From Chlorogloeopsis fritschii (GTDB lineage: Bacteria > Cyanobacteriota > Cyanobacteriia > Cyanobacteriales > Nostocaceae), in NCBI RefSeq assembly GCF_043099315.1, contig NZ_CP170746.1: a DNA stretch of 64,000 bases; one strand, given 5' to 3'. Under the pieces are notes generated by a model, which saw only the letters and a list, made by a program, of their open reading frames with translations, ran no database searches and had not been told where the DNA came from. Positions within the stretch are counted from its first letter, which is position 1. Each line of letters starts with the position of its first letter. This document shows positions 1 through 10,388 of this stretch, in pieces. A program made the position numbers and the translations under genes.

Positions 1-77
1 CCTCCAGTTAGCATAGTGCTATAGTTCTGTGGTGATCAACGGTTTGAAGCCGCTTAATTGTCGTGTGAGGGGATGCG

Positions 78-2354
78 GTGAAAGGACAGCAAATCTTCTA
101 TAGTTTCTTGCCTGGTGTGACAGCAGCTGTATTAACAACCCAACCCACTTGGGCTGAAACGGCGAAAGCCAGTGGGATACAGCAGGTTGTCTCTCCAAGT
201 GTTTCAACTTCCACCATCGCCAGTGGTAGTTGGCTAACAAAAGCAAACAATTTAGATTTAGATCGGCAACTGTTTGCTGCTAGTGATCGCACTTTATCAG
301 CAACCAGCAGTAAAAATATTGGAGTTGTAGTCACCGGAAAAACTGGTATACCAGTAAAACGGATATCTGGACATGAGAAAGCAGCAATTTTTGGCTTGAG
401 TGCTACCTTGCCTGCCAAGTATCTGTCAGGAAACAACCTTGCTGTGACTGACAACCCAAAACAGCGTAGTGACGGATCTGGAGCTAGTTTGGGTAAACTT
501 GCCAGCACACCCAAGCGCCCTGTCAGAACATCAGTTCGGATTCCGGTTCCCAAAGTGGAGCCAAATGCCCGTCCTATCTCCAAGAGTAAAGACAATGGGC
601 AGAGGCTGCGTGAAGCGATCGCCAAAATGCGATCGCAAAAAACAGTTGTATCTAAAACAACTGGAAAAATAAGTTCTGCTCCAGAAAAAAACTCATATAT
701 ACTTGCGTCTGCGGAGCCAAAACGCCATAAAAACCCTGAAACGAAATTATCAAATTTTATACAGAGTAATGCAAGCAATTCGAGAGCGGCAAAACTGCTA
801 GAAGTGCAGAACTGCCAACAGCAACCCTTTGTTTTGAATTCTGTTGGTTGTGGGCAAAAGCCTTTCGTTACAGAATTAGTGTCGCAATTACCTCCAGGTA
901 CGCCAAAAACTCCTGCACCAGTCACTCCTTCCGTTCCGAGTGCGCCAACCGCTCCTGCTGCACCTAAAACCCCACAACAAATTCCCGATTATCTCAATCC
1001 CAACCCCAATCCCCTGCAATATCCTACTCAAATAGAGGAAGTCAGAGTTAGGGGAACGCAACCAATTAGCTTAGAACAAGCAATAGAATTGGCTCGGCGC
1101 AACAATCGGGAACTACAAGTGTCCTTATTGGAGCTACAACGGGCGCGAGCTGCTCTGCGGGAAGCACAAGCTGATTTGTATCCCGATCTGGGATTGAGCG
1201 CTGAGATTGCTCGTCAGCAGTCTGCTAGTTCCCAATTACAGAGTGAACGAACAGCTGAGGCTGAAGCTGGTGTACCACCCGAATTACGCACCCCATCCCA
1301 AGATGAACCCACTTCCGCTTTCACTGGTACAGCACAACTTACTTACGATCTCTACACTTCTGGGAGACGGCGGGCTAATATCAACGCTGCTGAAGAGCAG
1401 GTACGCTTCCAGCAATTGGATGTAGAGCGCTTGTCTGAGCAAATTCGCCTAGATGTGACAACCAATTACTACGATCTGCAACAAGCAGATGAAAATGTGC
1501 GGATTCAGCAAGCTGCTGTCACAAATGCCGAAGCTAGTTTGCGGGATGCCCAGGCATTAGAACGAGCTGGGGTGGGTACGCGCTTTGATGTACTGCGAGC
1601 ACAAGTAAATTTAGCAAATGCTCAACAAAACTTGACGAGGGCACTGTCTCAGCAACGAATTACTAGCAGCCAATTGGCAACTCGGCTGAGTATCCCTGGA
1701 TCGATTAATATTAGTGCAGCAGATCCTGTTAACTTAGCTGGACTTTGGAATCCAACATTGGAAGAAAGTATTGTACTCGCCTTTCAAAATCGTCCAGAAC
1801 TGCAACAGTTTTTGGCACAACGCAATATTAGCGAGCAGAGACGACGTTTGGCTCTTTCAGAATTAGGCCCCCAAGTGAGTGTAATTGCTAGCTATAACTT
1901 GCTGGATCAATTCGATGATACTATTAGCGTCACTGACGGCTACTCGCTCGGACTTCGGGCAAGCCTAAATTTATTTGATGGGGGAGCAGCCAGAGCCAGA
2001 GCAGCTCAAGAAAGAGCTAATATACGAATCGCTGAAACTCAATTTGCTCAACAGCGCGATCAGACTCGCTTTGACGTAGAACAAGCCTACTCGAATTTGC
2101 AAGCTAACCTGGAGAATGTCCAAACTGCCAATGCTGCACTAGATCAAGCCAGAGAAGCTCTCCGTTTAGCCCGTTTGCGCTTTCAAGCAGGTGTGGGAAC
2201 TCAAACCGATGTCATTGCCGCTGAAACTGATTTAACTACTGCTGAGGGTAATCGTGTAGTCGCAATTTTGGATTACAACCGCGCTTTGGCTAATTTACAA
2301 AGAGTCTGTCACTACCAGAGCATTACGTTAAGTTGGTCATTAGTTAGTAGTTAG
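78..2354 (+). CDS. tolC: TolC-family outer membrane efflux protein
   Basis: Outer-membrane and periplasmic tunnel of type I secretion and multidrug export; the heterocyst-former homologue is called HgdD. The start is a GTG, giving 758 residues. Residues 1-26 look like a signal peptide. Residues 30-270 are Ser/Lys-rich and poorly conserved, 270-310 is a Pro-rich linker (TPAPVTPSVPSAPTAPAAP), and two OEP repeats follow at about 325-540 and 555-745 with Ala/Gln/Glu-rich coiled-coil stretches. A long N-terminal part is usual for cyanobacterial members. The last roughly 14 residues do not look like the family and run into a TTAGTTAGTAG repeat, so the original stop may have been lost. No partner exporter gene is adjacent downstream. 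Confidence 0.9.
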   Translation: MKGQQIFYSFLPGVTAAVLTTQPTWAETAKASGIQQVVSPSVSTSTIASGSWLTKANNLDLDRQLFAASDRTLSATSSKNIGVVVTGKTGIPVKRISGHEKAAIFGLSATLPAKYLSGNNLAVTDNPKQRSDGSGASLGKLASTPKRPVRTSVRIPVPKVEPNARPISKSKDNGQRLREAIAKMRSQKTVVSKTTGKISSAPEKNSYILASAEPKRHKNPETKLSNFIQSNASNSRAAKLLEVQNCQQQPFVLNSVGCGQKPFVTELVSQLPPGTPKTPAPVTPSVPSAPTAPAAPKTPQQIPDYLNPNPNPLQYPTQIEEVRVRGTQPISLEQAIELARRNNRELQVSLLELQRARAALREAQADLYPDLGLSAEIARQQSASSQLQSERTAEAEAGVPPELRTPSQDEPTSAFTGTAQLTYDLYTSGRRRANINAAEEQVRFQQLDVERLSEQIRLDVTTNYYDLQQADENVRIQQAAVTNAEASLRDAQALERAGVGTRFDVLRAQVNLANAQQNLTRALSQQRITSSQLATRLSIPGSINISAADPVNLAGLWNPTLEESIVLAFQNRPELQQFLAQRNISEQRRRLALSELGPQVSVIASYNLLDQFDDTISVTDGYSLGLRASLNLFDGGAARARAAQERANIRIAETQFAQQRDQTRFDVEQAYSNLQANLENVQTANAALDQAREALRLARLRFQAGVGTQTDVIAAETDLTTAEGNRVVAILDYNRALANLQRVCHYQSITLSWSLVSS

Positions 2355-2417
2355 TAGGGGCGGGTTTTGTTGATTAACTTTGGTGAAAAGCGACAATTTA
2401 TCTTTTAAACCCGCACG
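2354..2417. repeat. Dispersed element with GGGCGGGTTT ends, copy 1
   Basis: About 64 bp with inverted ends: GGGCGGGTTTT at the left and AAACCCGC at the right, next to a TTTATCTTTTAAAC stretch. A related copy lies in opposite orientation at 37840-37906 (GGGCGGGTTTAGAAGATAAAT). It follows the tolC stop directly and may fold into a hairpin that terminates transcription. Confidence 0.6.
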
Positions 2418-2690
2418 GCAGTCGCACTCGACGCGCTTAACCCGACGCCAGTTGACGCCAGGTGCTACAACGCGGGAAACCCGCGCAACGCACTGGCTCC
2501 TTTATGCCGGGGAACCCTTACTTTCAGAAGCCACTTCGTGTCTACGGCAGTCGCTACCTTCGGAAGTCGCTTCGCGCCTACAAGTCGGCACTAGACGCGA
2601 AGCGGCTTCCCGGAGGGTAGCCGCCCAACGCGCTGCCTCACCACCGCACTGGCTCCGCAACGCGCTGCCTCCCGTACAGTAGTTAGTAGT
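2418..2690. repeat. Nested palindromic dispersed-repeat block
   Basis: A dense block of short GC-rich palindromes unlike the AT-rich surroundings. It contains a unit at about 2445-2498 that begins ACGCCAGT and ends CACTGGCT, the same ends as the mini-elements at 21946-22035 and 33748-33792. Other units read CTTCGGAAGTCGCTTCGC and GAAGCGGCTTCCCGGAGG. The 100-codon frame across it is a by-product of the repeats. The remaining stretch to 3046 holds only AT-rich sequence with no recognisable gene. Confidence 0.7.
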
Positions 2691-3046
2691 TTACTGCTCC
2701 TCTGCCTTCTACTTACAATCAGTCGTGTGTTTGTGGGCAACAACTAACACATGATAAATTACTTTTGACTAAATTTTTACTACTTGAACGAAAATAACTT
2801 AGCGTTTCGTTAGATTTCTATCTAGCCTGCTCAAAGCCAAATCGTATTGTAGTTTGACTAGTACTTTTACTTAGCAAAAGTTTAAAATTTATACAAAATA
2901 GCTGGCGATCGCAAAATCGTACAGCTATGACAAACTGCTCAATTCCTAGAATCAATTTTTACGATTTAGAGCAGGTTAATTAATATAGGTCAAAATTGGA
3001 ATAACATAGCTGAGAGGTAAATCCCTGGCTAAAAAATAACTATCCC

Positions 3047-3427
3047 ATGACTACAGTGACAGTCCAAGAAATCGCCCTCTTTCGTTCACAACTAACAAAT
3101 GATCCCAGAGCCATGGAAGCATTGGATATGATTGAAGATTGTGAAGGCGATTTGGAAGATGCTGCAATGACGTTAGCTATTCGGGTAGGGCAAGAACCAG
3201 AAAGAGCCAATGCAGAGTGGTTAGATGCCTTAGCAAGAAAGTGGCGGGCTGTGATTTGCGAACAAGGATTTCGTGAGGACTTGCTCAACGGTTCAGTCAA
3301 GGGGATGATGGAACATTTAAATACAATGCCGACGTTTCCGAAAATTTTAGCCGCACCAGTTTTAATGTATATTCTCAAGCAAGGTATAAACAATTTTTGT
3401 GAGCCATTGGATGCATTGTTGGAGTGA
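3047..3427 (+). CDS. Conserved cyanobacterial hypothetical protein
   Basis: 126 residues, acidic and mostly helical in appearance, with no signal peptide or membrane segment. It starts MTTVTVQEIALFRSQL and has a conserved-looking core around IEDCEGDLEDAAMTLAIRVG and an end of the type ILKQGINNFCEPLDALLE. I believe it belongs to a family found in many cyanobacteria but cannot assign a function. It stands alone on the plus strand, 84 bases before the next gene, so it might be co-transcribed with the membrane protein that follows. Confidence 0.75.
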   Translation: MTTVTVQEIALFRSQLTNDPRAMEALDMIEDCEGDLEDAAMTLAIRVGQEPERANAEWLDALARKWRAVICEQGFREDLLNGSVKGMMEHLNTMPTFPKILAAPVLMYILKQGINNFCEPLDALLE

Positions 3428-3511
3428 ATGGTATAGAACTCCCAGCGCTGATACCCTGGTAATTAAGGCAAAACTGCTTTCAGACAAATAGAGTTATATC
3501 CAGTTATATCA

Positions 3512-4006
3512 ATGAATTACCTTATTGCCGTATTATCAGACCGCATCCAAGCAGAAGCAGCTTACTTAGCCTTAGAAAAAGAAGGCATAAAAAGCACAAT
3601 TCTGGGTAAAGGCTACAAATCCGCTGATGAGTTTGGCTTGATCGATCCTAAAGAACCAGCCAAAAAGCAAGCCAGGCTGATGGCATTCTGGCTCGTACCC
3701 TTTGGATTTTTTGCAGGAACGACTTTCAGCATTATTACTGGGTTAAATACCTTTGCTTGGGCAGGTGAAATTGGCAATCACATCATTGGAGGATTATTAG
3801 GAGCTGGCAGTGGTGCTTTGGGAAGCTTGTTTGTAGGTGGTGGAATTGGCTTAATCGTCGGTAGTGGTGACGCTTTACCATACCGCAACCGCTTGAATGA
3901 AGGTAAATACTTGATAGTGGTTCAAGATTCTGAAACTCTTATCCGCCAAGCAACCCGAATTTTACGTCAATATGAGCCAGAAAATATTCAAGGTTACCAA
4001 GGATAG
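3512..4006 (+). CDS. Conserved membrane protein with glycine-rich segments
   Basis: 164 residues. An N-terminal cytoplasmic part (about 1-50, starting MNYLIAVLSDRIQAEAAYLA) resembles a small ferredoxin-like or ACT-like fold. It is followed by two hydrophobic stretches at about 54-75 and 84-118; the second is rich in Gly (GGLLGAGSGALGSLFVGGG) like a glycine zipper. A short soluble tail (KYLIVVQDSETLIRQATRIL) repeats the beta-alpha pattern of the start. Related proteins occur in other cyanobacteria; the function is unknown to me. Confidence 0.75.
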   Translation: MNYLIAVLSDRIQAEAAYLALEKEGIKSTILGKGYKSADEFGLIDPKEPAKKQARLMAFWLVPFGFFAGTTFSIITGLNTFAWAGEIGNHIIGGLLGAGSGALGSLFVGGGIGLIVGSGDALPYRNRLNEGKYLIVVQDSETLIRQATRILRQYEPENIQGYQG

Positions 4007-4009
4007 TTA

Positions 4010-4052
4010 ATGGCTAATGGCTAATAGCAATTAACAATTAACAATTAACAAA
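4010..4052. repeat. Heptamer tandem repeats (TAATGGC / AATTAAC)
   Basis: Short tandem copies of a 7-base unit: TAATGGCTAATGGCTAATAGC followed by AATTAAC three times. Heptamer repeats of this type (STRR) are characteristic of heterocystous cyanobacterial spacers. Confidence 0.7.
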
Positions 4053-4061
4053 TCATAAGTA

Positions 4062-4841
4062 ATGCTGCCAAGGGAAGAAATTTTAAAAGGTGTTGAAAAT
4101 CGAGATGCTTTAGCTCGTGTCATCGATCAAGCCGAACAAGCCATTAAAACTTGGGAAGTGGTTTTGACAGATTTTCTGTCTCCGCCAGAATTGGCTGAAA
4201 TTCAGCAGGTATTTGGTCGATTAACAGAAGTACAATTGCTAGCGTGGGGAGGATATCCGCAAGCAGAACGTCAAAGAATAGCGATCGCTCGTTCTGAACT
4301 CCCCCTCGATAGATCTCAAGTCGATGTCGCCACGTTAGATATTGCTGGCAATTTTCTATTTGATACTGCTACTCACCGCGACTTTTTGGGTGCAATGCTG
4401 GGAACTGGTATTGTCCGCGAAAAGACAGGGGATATTATTGTCTTGGGCGAACGTGGAGCACAGGCAATAGTTGTACCAGAATTGGTGGAATTTTTAGAGA
4501 TGAACCTCAAGCAGGTGCGATCGGTGCCTGTGAAAACTCAGCGCATTGATTTAAGCGAGTTAAAGGTGCGCGAACCAAAGAAAAAAGAATTAACCACCGT
4601 GGAAGCATCTTTGCGGTTGGATGCGATCGCCTCGGCTGGATTTAGTATGTCTCGCAGCAAGATGGTGGAATTAATAGATGGAGGTGATGTAAGGGTGAAT
4701 TGGAAGGAAATCACCCAAGCTAGTTCTCAAGTTAAAACAGGTGACTTAATAGCAATTCGCGGCAAAGGGCGTTTAGAAGTTGGTGAGATTGCTATTACCA
4801 AAAAAGATAGATATCGCGTCCAACTCACACGGTATATGTAG
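4062..4841 (+). CDS. Photosystem II S4 domain protein (YlmH-like)
   Basis: 259 residues with an RNA-binding S4 domain at the C-terminus (about 184-240, core LDAIASAGFSMSRSKMVELI then GGDVRVN). The N-terminal part matches the YlmH-type arrangement. The cyanobacterial and plastid branch is annotated as photosystem II S4 domain protein after its link with PSII function; related YlmH proteins act on ribosomal complexes. Length fits the family. It follows the membrane protein gene after a heptamer-repeat spacer. Confidence 0.85.
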   Translation: MLPREEILKGVENRDALARVIDQAEQAIKTWEVVLTDFLSPPELAEIQQVFGRLTEVQLLAWGGYPQAERQRIAIARSELPLDRSQVDVATLDIAGNFLFDTATHRDFLGAMLGTGIVREKTGDIIVLGERGAQAIVVPELVEFLEMNLKQVRSVPVKTQRIDLSELKVREPKKKELTTVEASLRLDAIASAGFSMSRSKMVELIDGGDVRVNWKEITQASSQVKTGDLIAIRGKGRLEVGEIAITKKDRYRVQLTRYM

Positions 4842-4842
4842 A

Positions 4843-4917
4843 GTTAGTAGTTTAATTGCTAATGGCTAATAGCTAATAGTTAATTGCTATTAGCTATTAA
4901 CCATTAACTATTAACTC
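4843..4917. repeat. Heptamer repeats forming an inverted repeat
   Basis: GTTAGTAGTTTAATTGC and several TAATGGC/TAATAGC units, then the complementary series GCTATTAGCTATTAACCATTAAC. The two halves can pair into a long AT-rich hairpin between two convergent genes, so the repeat may also act as a bidirectional terminator. Confidence 0.6.
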
Positions 4918-5694
4918 TTATACCTTAAATTGCTTTTCCAAAATATTCACTAAAGTTGTGCGTGGAACAAAACCAGCTAATTTAGTGATTAAATGAGTCG
5001 TCAAGCCACCAATTACCACGGTAGAATCACCTCTTTCCAGAGCTTTTAGTGTTTCCTCCACTACCTCCTTGGCTGTAGATATTTTATTTGTTCTTCCTGC
5101 CAGTTCTGGAGGAAATTTAGCTTCAGTAAAAAAATTTGTTTCCACAGGCCCCGGACAAGAGACTAGAATGCGGATACCGTAGTGACGATTTTCTGCCCAC
5201 AATGCTTCACTAAAATTGCGAACAAAAGCTTTGCTAGCGGAGTAAACCGAAAGGTATGGGATCGGTTGAAAAGCAGCTAAAGAAGATACATTGATGATGC
5301 TGCCTGAACGGCGCTGTCGCATCAGAGGTAGAAATTTATGGGTTAAATGGACTAATGCCAAAACATTTAATTGTACCATCTTAATTTGCCTTTCTTCGTC
5401 TGTTTCGGCAAAATCCCCATAATCTGCAAAACCAGCATTGTTAATTAATAAGTCAATCGTTAATCCCCTTTTTTGAGTGAAGTCAAACACCGCATTAGTA
5501 GCGCCTGTTTCTGTCAGATCTGTGACTATAATGTCAACTTGAATTTGATATTTTTCTTGTAGTTCTTTTGCCAGTTGGTTTAACTTTTCTTGAGAACGAG
5601 CAACGAGCACAAGATTTGTATTGCGTGCGGCTAGTTCCTCTGCAAAGGCTTTTCCAATGCCATCAGAGGCTCCTGTAATTAAAGCAGTCGGCAT
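4918..5694 (-). CDS. SDR-family oxidoreductase
   Basis: Short-chain dehydrogenase/reductase of 258 residues, the classical SDR length. The nucleotide-binding motif TGASDGIG is at residues 7-14, NNAG at 85-88, catalytic Ser at 137/138 (NVSS) and the YxxxK pair at Tyr151 and Lys155 (YSASK). PCPGPV-like sequence after the active site (SCPGPVETNF) is typical. The substrate cannot be told from sequence. It is monocistronic and faces the S4-domain gene. Confidence 0.9.
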   Translation of the reverse strand: MPTALITGASDGIGKAFAEELAARNTNLVLVARSQEKLNQLAKELQEKYQIQVDIIVTDLTETGATNAVFDFTQKRGLTIDLLINNAGFADYGDFAETDEERQIKMVQLNVLALVHLTHKFLPLMRQRRSGSIINVSSLAAFQPIPYLSVYSASKAFVRNFSEALWAENRHYGIRILVSCPGPVETNFFTEAKFPPELAGRTNKISTAKEVVEETLKALERGDSTVVIGGLTTHLITKLAGFVPRTTLVNILEKQFKV

Positions 5695-5863
5695 TCTCGG
5701 TACTAAAATAATTTGTTAATCACTTTACAGATACTAACAATATTAGTTGGAAGTTTGACCCGCCTATAGTCATATACCCAACAAGGCAAAGCAGCACCCC
5801 GTTATTTATATATTTTTTCGTTACTGACGGGAATACTAAAATCATAAAATCCTGAGTTTTTGT

Positions 5864-7177
5864 ATGTACCGTCTCAACAAGCGAGCTTTTGAAATATTGG
5901 CTACTGAAGTTCAAAAATGTAGCAGTGATGGCGAGATTGGCAAAACTGAGTGCCTAATCGTTATGAAACGTTTAGAACAACTGCGGCGAGAAAAAGGTCA
6001 TCCTGCTAATGTAGATGAGTTACGCGATACAGTTGTGGATGTATTTCCTCAATTCAGCGAAAAGGCAATCAAGCAAGCTGCAAAAGCTAATCAGTCACCT
6101 GCTATTTTCAGCAAAATAAGATGGGCGGCTATTTTAGTCACAACTGTAACTGGAGTTGTTTGGGTAGTAAATTTACCCTATCCTATGATTCGCTGGCCTA
6201 TTGCCAAAACAGCGCCTATTTTGCTGTTACCCAGTTTTATAAGTATGGATCGTAACTACCGTGGGGCAGTAAACTACGTTGAACAAGCAGATCAGCTCAT
6301 CAATAAAGCTACAAGCCAAGCTGATATTGAGCGTGGAGCAGAGAAAAATAAAGAAGCACAAAAGTATCTGGATAATCTACCAGTTTGGTTTTTGGGGTAC
6401 TATCCTCAAGCTTACTGTCGCTTCTTTAGTTGCACTTGGAAGTTTACCTTCGATGAGTTTGAAGATGCTCGTCGCAGGGTAGCACGGATGGATGCGAAAG
6501 TTTTTCAAGAAAAAAATGCTTTTACGCTCTTAGCAGAAGCAGAAAACGCTCTTGGGGTTGCAAAGCAGCAATACGAACAAGCCAAAAATGCACAAGAGCA
6601 ACAGCAAGCGATCGCATCTATGCAAGTGGCGCTGGATACTCTAGAGCAAATACCCAAAGAAACACTGGCAGGAAAAACGGCACAAACAAAGCTAGTAGCC
6701 TACGATCGCGATTTTAGTAAAGTCACTCACAACATTACAGGAAATAGCCAAACAGCCTCATTAATTGAGGCTGCAAAGGTATTTGCTTTGCAAGCTGCGC
6801 AAGTTTCACAAAATCCACCCCATCCAGCCGAAAAATGGCAACAAGCAGAAAAATTGTGGGTTGAAGCAATTGAACGACTCCAAAAAATTCGAGTAGAAGA
6901 ACCAAATTATTTGGAAGCACAAAAGCTACTGGCTGCATATCAAAGCAACTTAGGGGATGTGCAATCTCGCAAGCAAGCAGAAAGCGAGTCAAAACAAGCT
7001 CTCAATGAAGCTAACAGGCGAATTCAAAGGCTGGTTGCTTACCCTCCTACAGATCGCAATCAATTTAAAGGTGAGTTAATGGGAATTATCAAGGAACTGA
7101 AAACAGTTAAACCAGGGACAAGTGCCTACGCAGAAGCACAACAACTGCTCATATCAGCACAAAGGTTGCAACAGTAG
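5864..7177 (+). CDS. Single-pass membrane protein with long coiled-coil region
   Basis: 437 residues. The first 80 residues are charged and soluble, a membrane segment lies at about 86-105 (WAAILVTTVTGVVWVV) with a further hydrophobic stretch near 114-126, and the rest is a helical, Gln/Ala/Glu-rich domain with repeated AQ/EQA heptads (AKQQYEQAKNAQEQQQAI). This looks like a conserved cyanobacterial family of unknown function; I see no catalytic motif. The topology suggests a large domain anchored to the plasma or thylakoid membrane. It ends 58 bases before the tRNA gene. Confidence 0.75.
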   Translation: MYRLNKRAFEILATEVQKCSSDGEIGKTECLIVMKRLEQLRREKGHPANVDELRDTVVDVFPQFSEKAIKQAAKANQSPAIFSKIRWAAILVTTVTGVVWVVNLPYPMIRWPIAKTAPILLLPSFISMDRNYRGAVNYVEQADQLINKATSQADIERGAEKNKEAQKYLDNLPVWFLGYYPQAYCRFFSCTWKFTFDEFEDARRRVARMDAKVFQEKNAFTLLAEAENALGVAKQQYEQAKNAQEQQQAIASMQVALDTLEQIPKETLAGKTAQTKLVAYDRDFSKVTHNITGNSQTASLIEAAKVFALQAAQVSQNPPHPAEKWQQAEKLWVEAIERLQKIRVEEPNYLEAQKLLAAYQSNLGDVQSRKQAESESKQALNEANRRIQRLVAYPPTDRNQFKGELMGIIKELKTVKPGTSAYAEAQQLLISAQRLQQ

Positions 7178-7235
7178 CTTTTTGTGGAAGTTGCTTTTTT
7201 AAGGAAATATATGTTATGCTTACAAAGGCACAAAC

Positions 7236-7309
<74 letters not shown>

Positions 7310-7502
7310 TCTAAAATATAGACTACATAAGGGTTCTAGAAATAACTGGATTTGAATATTCTCAGTTAAATGGTCTTATTGACTCAGAAAAAGCGATCGT
7401 TCTATGCAAATATGGTGGAGGTTCTAGCAAGTGGCAGCATTTCGCCTGACCTCTGGAAATCTACTTCTACTACAGATGCGATTGCCTGCTTTGAAAACTG
7501 TT

Positions 7503-10382
7503 TTATTCTTCCTCCTCAAGCTCACCAAGAGCGTCATCAAATTTGTTGATGATGTCGAGTAATTTTGATACGACTCGCGCAAAGATTTTTTTACGATCTA
7601 ATAATTTGGGTTTTTCGTTACAAGCACTCAGCACAGTTTCTCTTAATGGCTCTTTCCCTGAAAATTTATAGTCGGCAATCATTTGATTAACAGCTTCGAC
7701 CTTGAGATTTTCCTCTATACAGAGTTGCTGAATTGCTTCAATACGTTCTTGAGTCCAGAAGTTTTGAAAGACGGTTTCGACTTTTTCTTCAGGTTCAAGG
7801 GTAGGTAGCCGCTCTTCAATGAATTTCTCCAGCAGATCCCGTTTACTTCGTAATTGGGCTTCTTTGCCAATGAGTTCAAGGATAGAGGCTTTTTGGCTCT
7901 GGTACTCTTCTGAGGTGACATCTGCTTGCCGATCGCGCTGGAGGTTAGCCAGCAGCTTGAGAATATAGCTTACATTGATTTCGTCTCGCTGGATCAGTTC
8001 CAGTTCAAAATCGACTTCCTCAACCAAAGATTCTTTCTCTTCATCAGGTTTGGATCGCGTTCTATCATAAATGTCCAGATATTTGCTTTTATAATCTTCA
8101 AAGGTTTGTTCATCCAGATTCAAGTCGGAAAAACTAAATTCAGTGAATGATTTACTTACATTCTGTAAACGGATAAGATTACGAAATGCTTTAACAAACT
8201 TAACTTGGTCGTCTTCACTAATCAGCTTATTGACATCGTTAGGGATAGTGGCGATCGCTCTCAGTTCTTGGACACCTTTATTAAATTCCTTAATGTAGTA
8301 ATCGTAGGTTTCAATGAAAATTTGTTCATTAGCGTTGGTATCGGAAAAGAGGGCAACGGCTTGATCGGTATTCTCCTTAAGATTGCGAAAGCAAACAATA
8401 TTTCCCTGAGATTTCAGTTCGCCCAAAATACGATTAGTACGGGAGTATGCTTGAATTAACCCGTGGTACTTCAGATTTTTATCGACATAGAGCGTATTGA
8501 GTTTCTTAACATCAAAACCCGTAAGAAACATATTAACTACTAACAGAATATCAGCACGTTCCTGATCCTGAAAGTTTTCCCGATCCCTATCCTTCATTCG
8601 TTTGGAAATATCTTTGTAGTAGGCATAGAATGCCTGACTATCTTTAGCTGAATGTTGGGTTTGGTACATCTGGTTATAGTCGGCGATAAATTCATTTAAT
8701 TTGTCGCGGCTATGACTGCGGCTGCTCGTATCTGTGCTGATATTGAAATCAGGTTCTCCAATTAAGCCGTTTGCGTCTTCGTCTTCTTCGTTATCGCTGG
8801 GTGTAAAAATAGTGATGATTCGGAGGTCATGGAATCCCTGTTTCTGTTTATTTTTGAATGTTTCGTAATAAGTGATGAGGGTATCTACGTGACTGACACA
8901 GAGCATAGCAGAGAATTTTCTGCCGTGGGTTTTACGGATATGGTTGGCAATAATCCAATCAACAATCAGAGAAATTCGGTCGGGATTTTCAAAGAATTCG
9001 GGGTCTGATTTTGGCTCTGTAATGAGTGTTCCATCTTTGCGTTTGAGTTTGCCCCAATACTCGACGGAAAATTTAAGAACGTTTTCATCAGCGATCGCAT
9101 TGGTGATCACATATTTATGCAGACATTCTTGGAATAAGTCTCTAGTAGTCCGTTTACCGTGTTGATTACTGGCAGCGTTATCTGCAAAGATGGGAGTCCC
9201 GGTAAAGCCAAACATCTGGGCTTGGGTAAAGAATTTGACGATATTTTTATGAGTTTCGCCAAATTGAGAACGGTGGCATTCATCAAAGATAAACACAATG
9301 CGCTTATCTTTCAAACTCTCCATTGCGACTTCATGCCGTTGGGATTTGATCGCACGGTTGAGTTTCTGAATCGTGGTGACAATGAGGGGATTATCCCCAG
9401 CCATTTGTTCTACCAGTTGTTTAGTGTTGTCAGTGGTGTCTACGCAATTAGGACTGAAATAATTAAATTCTTTGCTGGTTTGGTAGTCAAGGTCAGCGCG
9501 ATCAACGACAAACAGCACTTTATGGACTTTGGGGAGTTGGGTGAGAATTTGGGCAGCTTTGAAACTGGTGAGGGTTTTGCCTGATCCAGTGGTATGCCAG
9601 ATATAGCCGTTTTTATCGGTATCCTTCACTCGCTCAATAATGGCTTCTACTGCGTAGTATTGATAGGGGCGCAGCACCATCAGCACTTTGTCGGATTCGT
9701 GCAGGACTATGTATTTGCAGATCATTTTGGAGACGTGGCATTTCTCCAGAAAGCTATCGGTAAAGTCCTCCAGTTGGGTTATGAGGTTATTGTCTTGGTC
9801 TGCCCAGTAGAAGGTTTGTTTAAATTCTTGTTTACGGTTGTTGGCGTAGTAGCGGGTATTGACACCGCTGGAGATGACGAAAATTTGGACATATTGAAAC
9901 AGTCCATTGTCTGCACTGTAGGAATGGCGTTGGTAGCGGTTGATTTGGTTAAAGGCTTCTTTGAGTTCCAGCCCTCGGCGTTTCAGTTCAATTTGGACGA
10001 GAGGTAAGCCATTAATCAGCAGGGTTACATCGTAGCGGTTTTTGTATTTGCCTTACTGGGTGATCTGGTTCGTGACTTGATATTGGTTTTGACACCAATG
10101 TTCGGTGTTGAGGAATTCTAGGTAAAAGGTGGTGCCATCGTCGCGCCTGAGTTCCATTTTGTCGCGCAGGCGTTTGGCGCGGTCAAAGACGTTACTTTTA
10201 TCAAGGTGGTTGAGAATGCTTTTAAACTCTGTGTCGCTGAGTTTGATGTGGTTATGTTTTTCTAGTTGGGTTTTCAGGTTGGTTTTGAAGTCTTCAGCAT
10301 TGCGAAGGGTGACAGGTTCGTAGCCTAGTCCAGTTAGGCGATCGATCAGCTTTTGCTCTAGTTGCGCTTCAGATTCCGTCAT
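7503..10382 (-). pseudogene. hsdR: Type I restriction endonuclease subunit R, interrupted by an in-frame stop
   Basis: The motor and nuclease subunit of a type I restriction-modification enzyme. The reading frame would code for 959 residues from ATG 10382 but is interrupted by a single TAA at 10055-10053 (codon 110), in a spot where homologues have an amino acid (ITQ-stop-GKYKNRYDV). Beyond it the same frame stays open to the end. The nuclease motif follows the stop: Asp118, Glu132 and Lys134 (in the stretch VQIELKRRG). Then come Walker A TTGSGKT near residue 265, the helicase box DECH and GFTGTP. A restart at ATG 9725 would give 740 residues with the helicase but no nuclease. It is probably inactive unless read through. 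Confidence 0.9.
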
Positions 10383-10388
10383 GGCGAC

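Noticed and set aside
2380..2682. Open frame of 100 codons
   Set aside because: Lies fully in palindromic repeats; composition is Arg/Ala/Ser-rich by repeat, no ribosome site.
9594..10007. Plus-strand open frame opposite hsdR
   Set aside because: Antisense shadow; the minus-strand frame reads as HsdR through the whole stretch.
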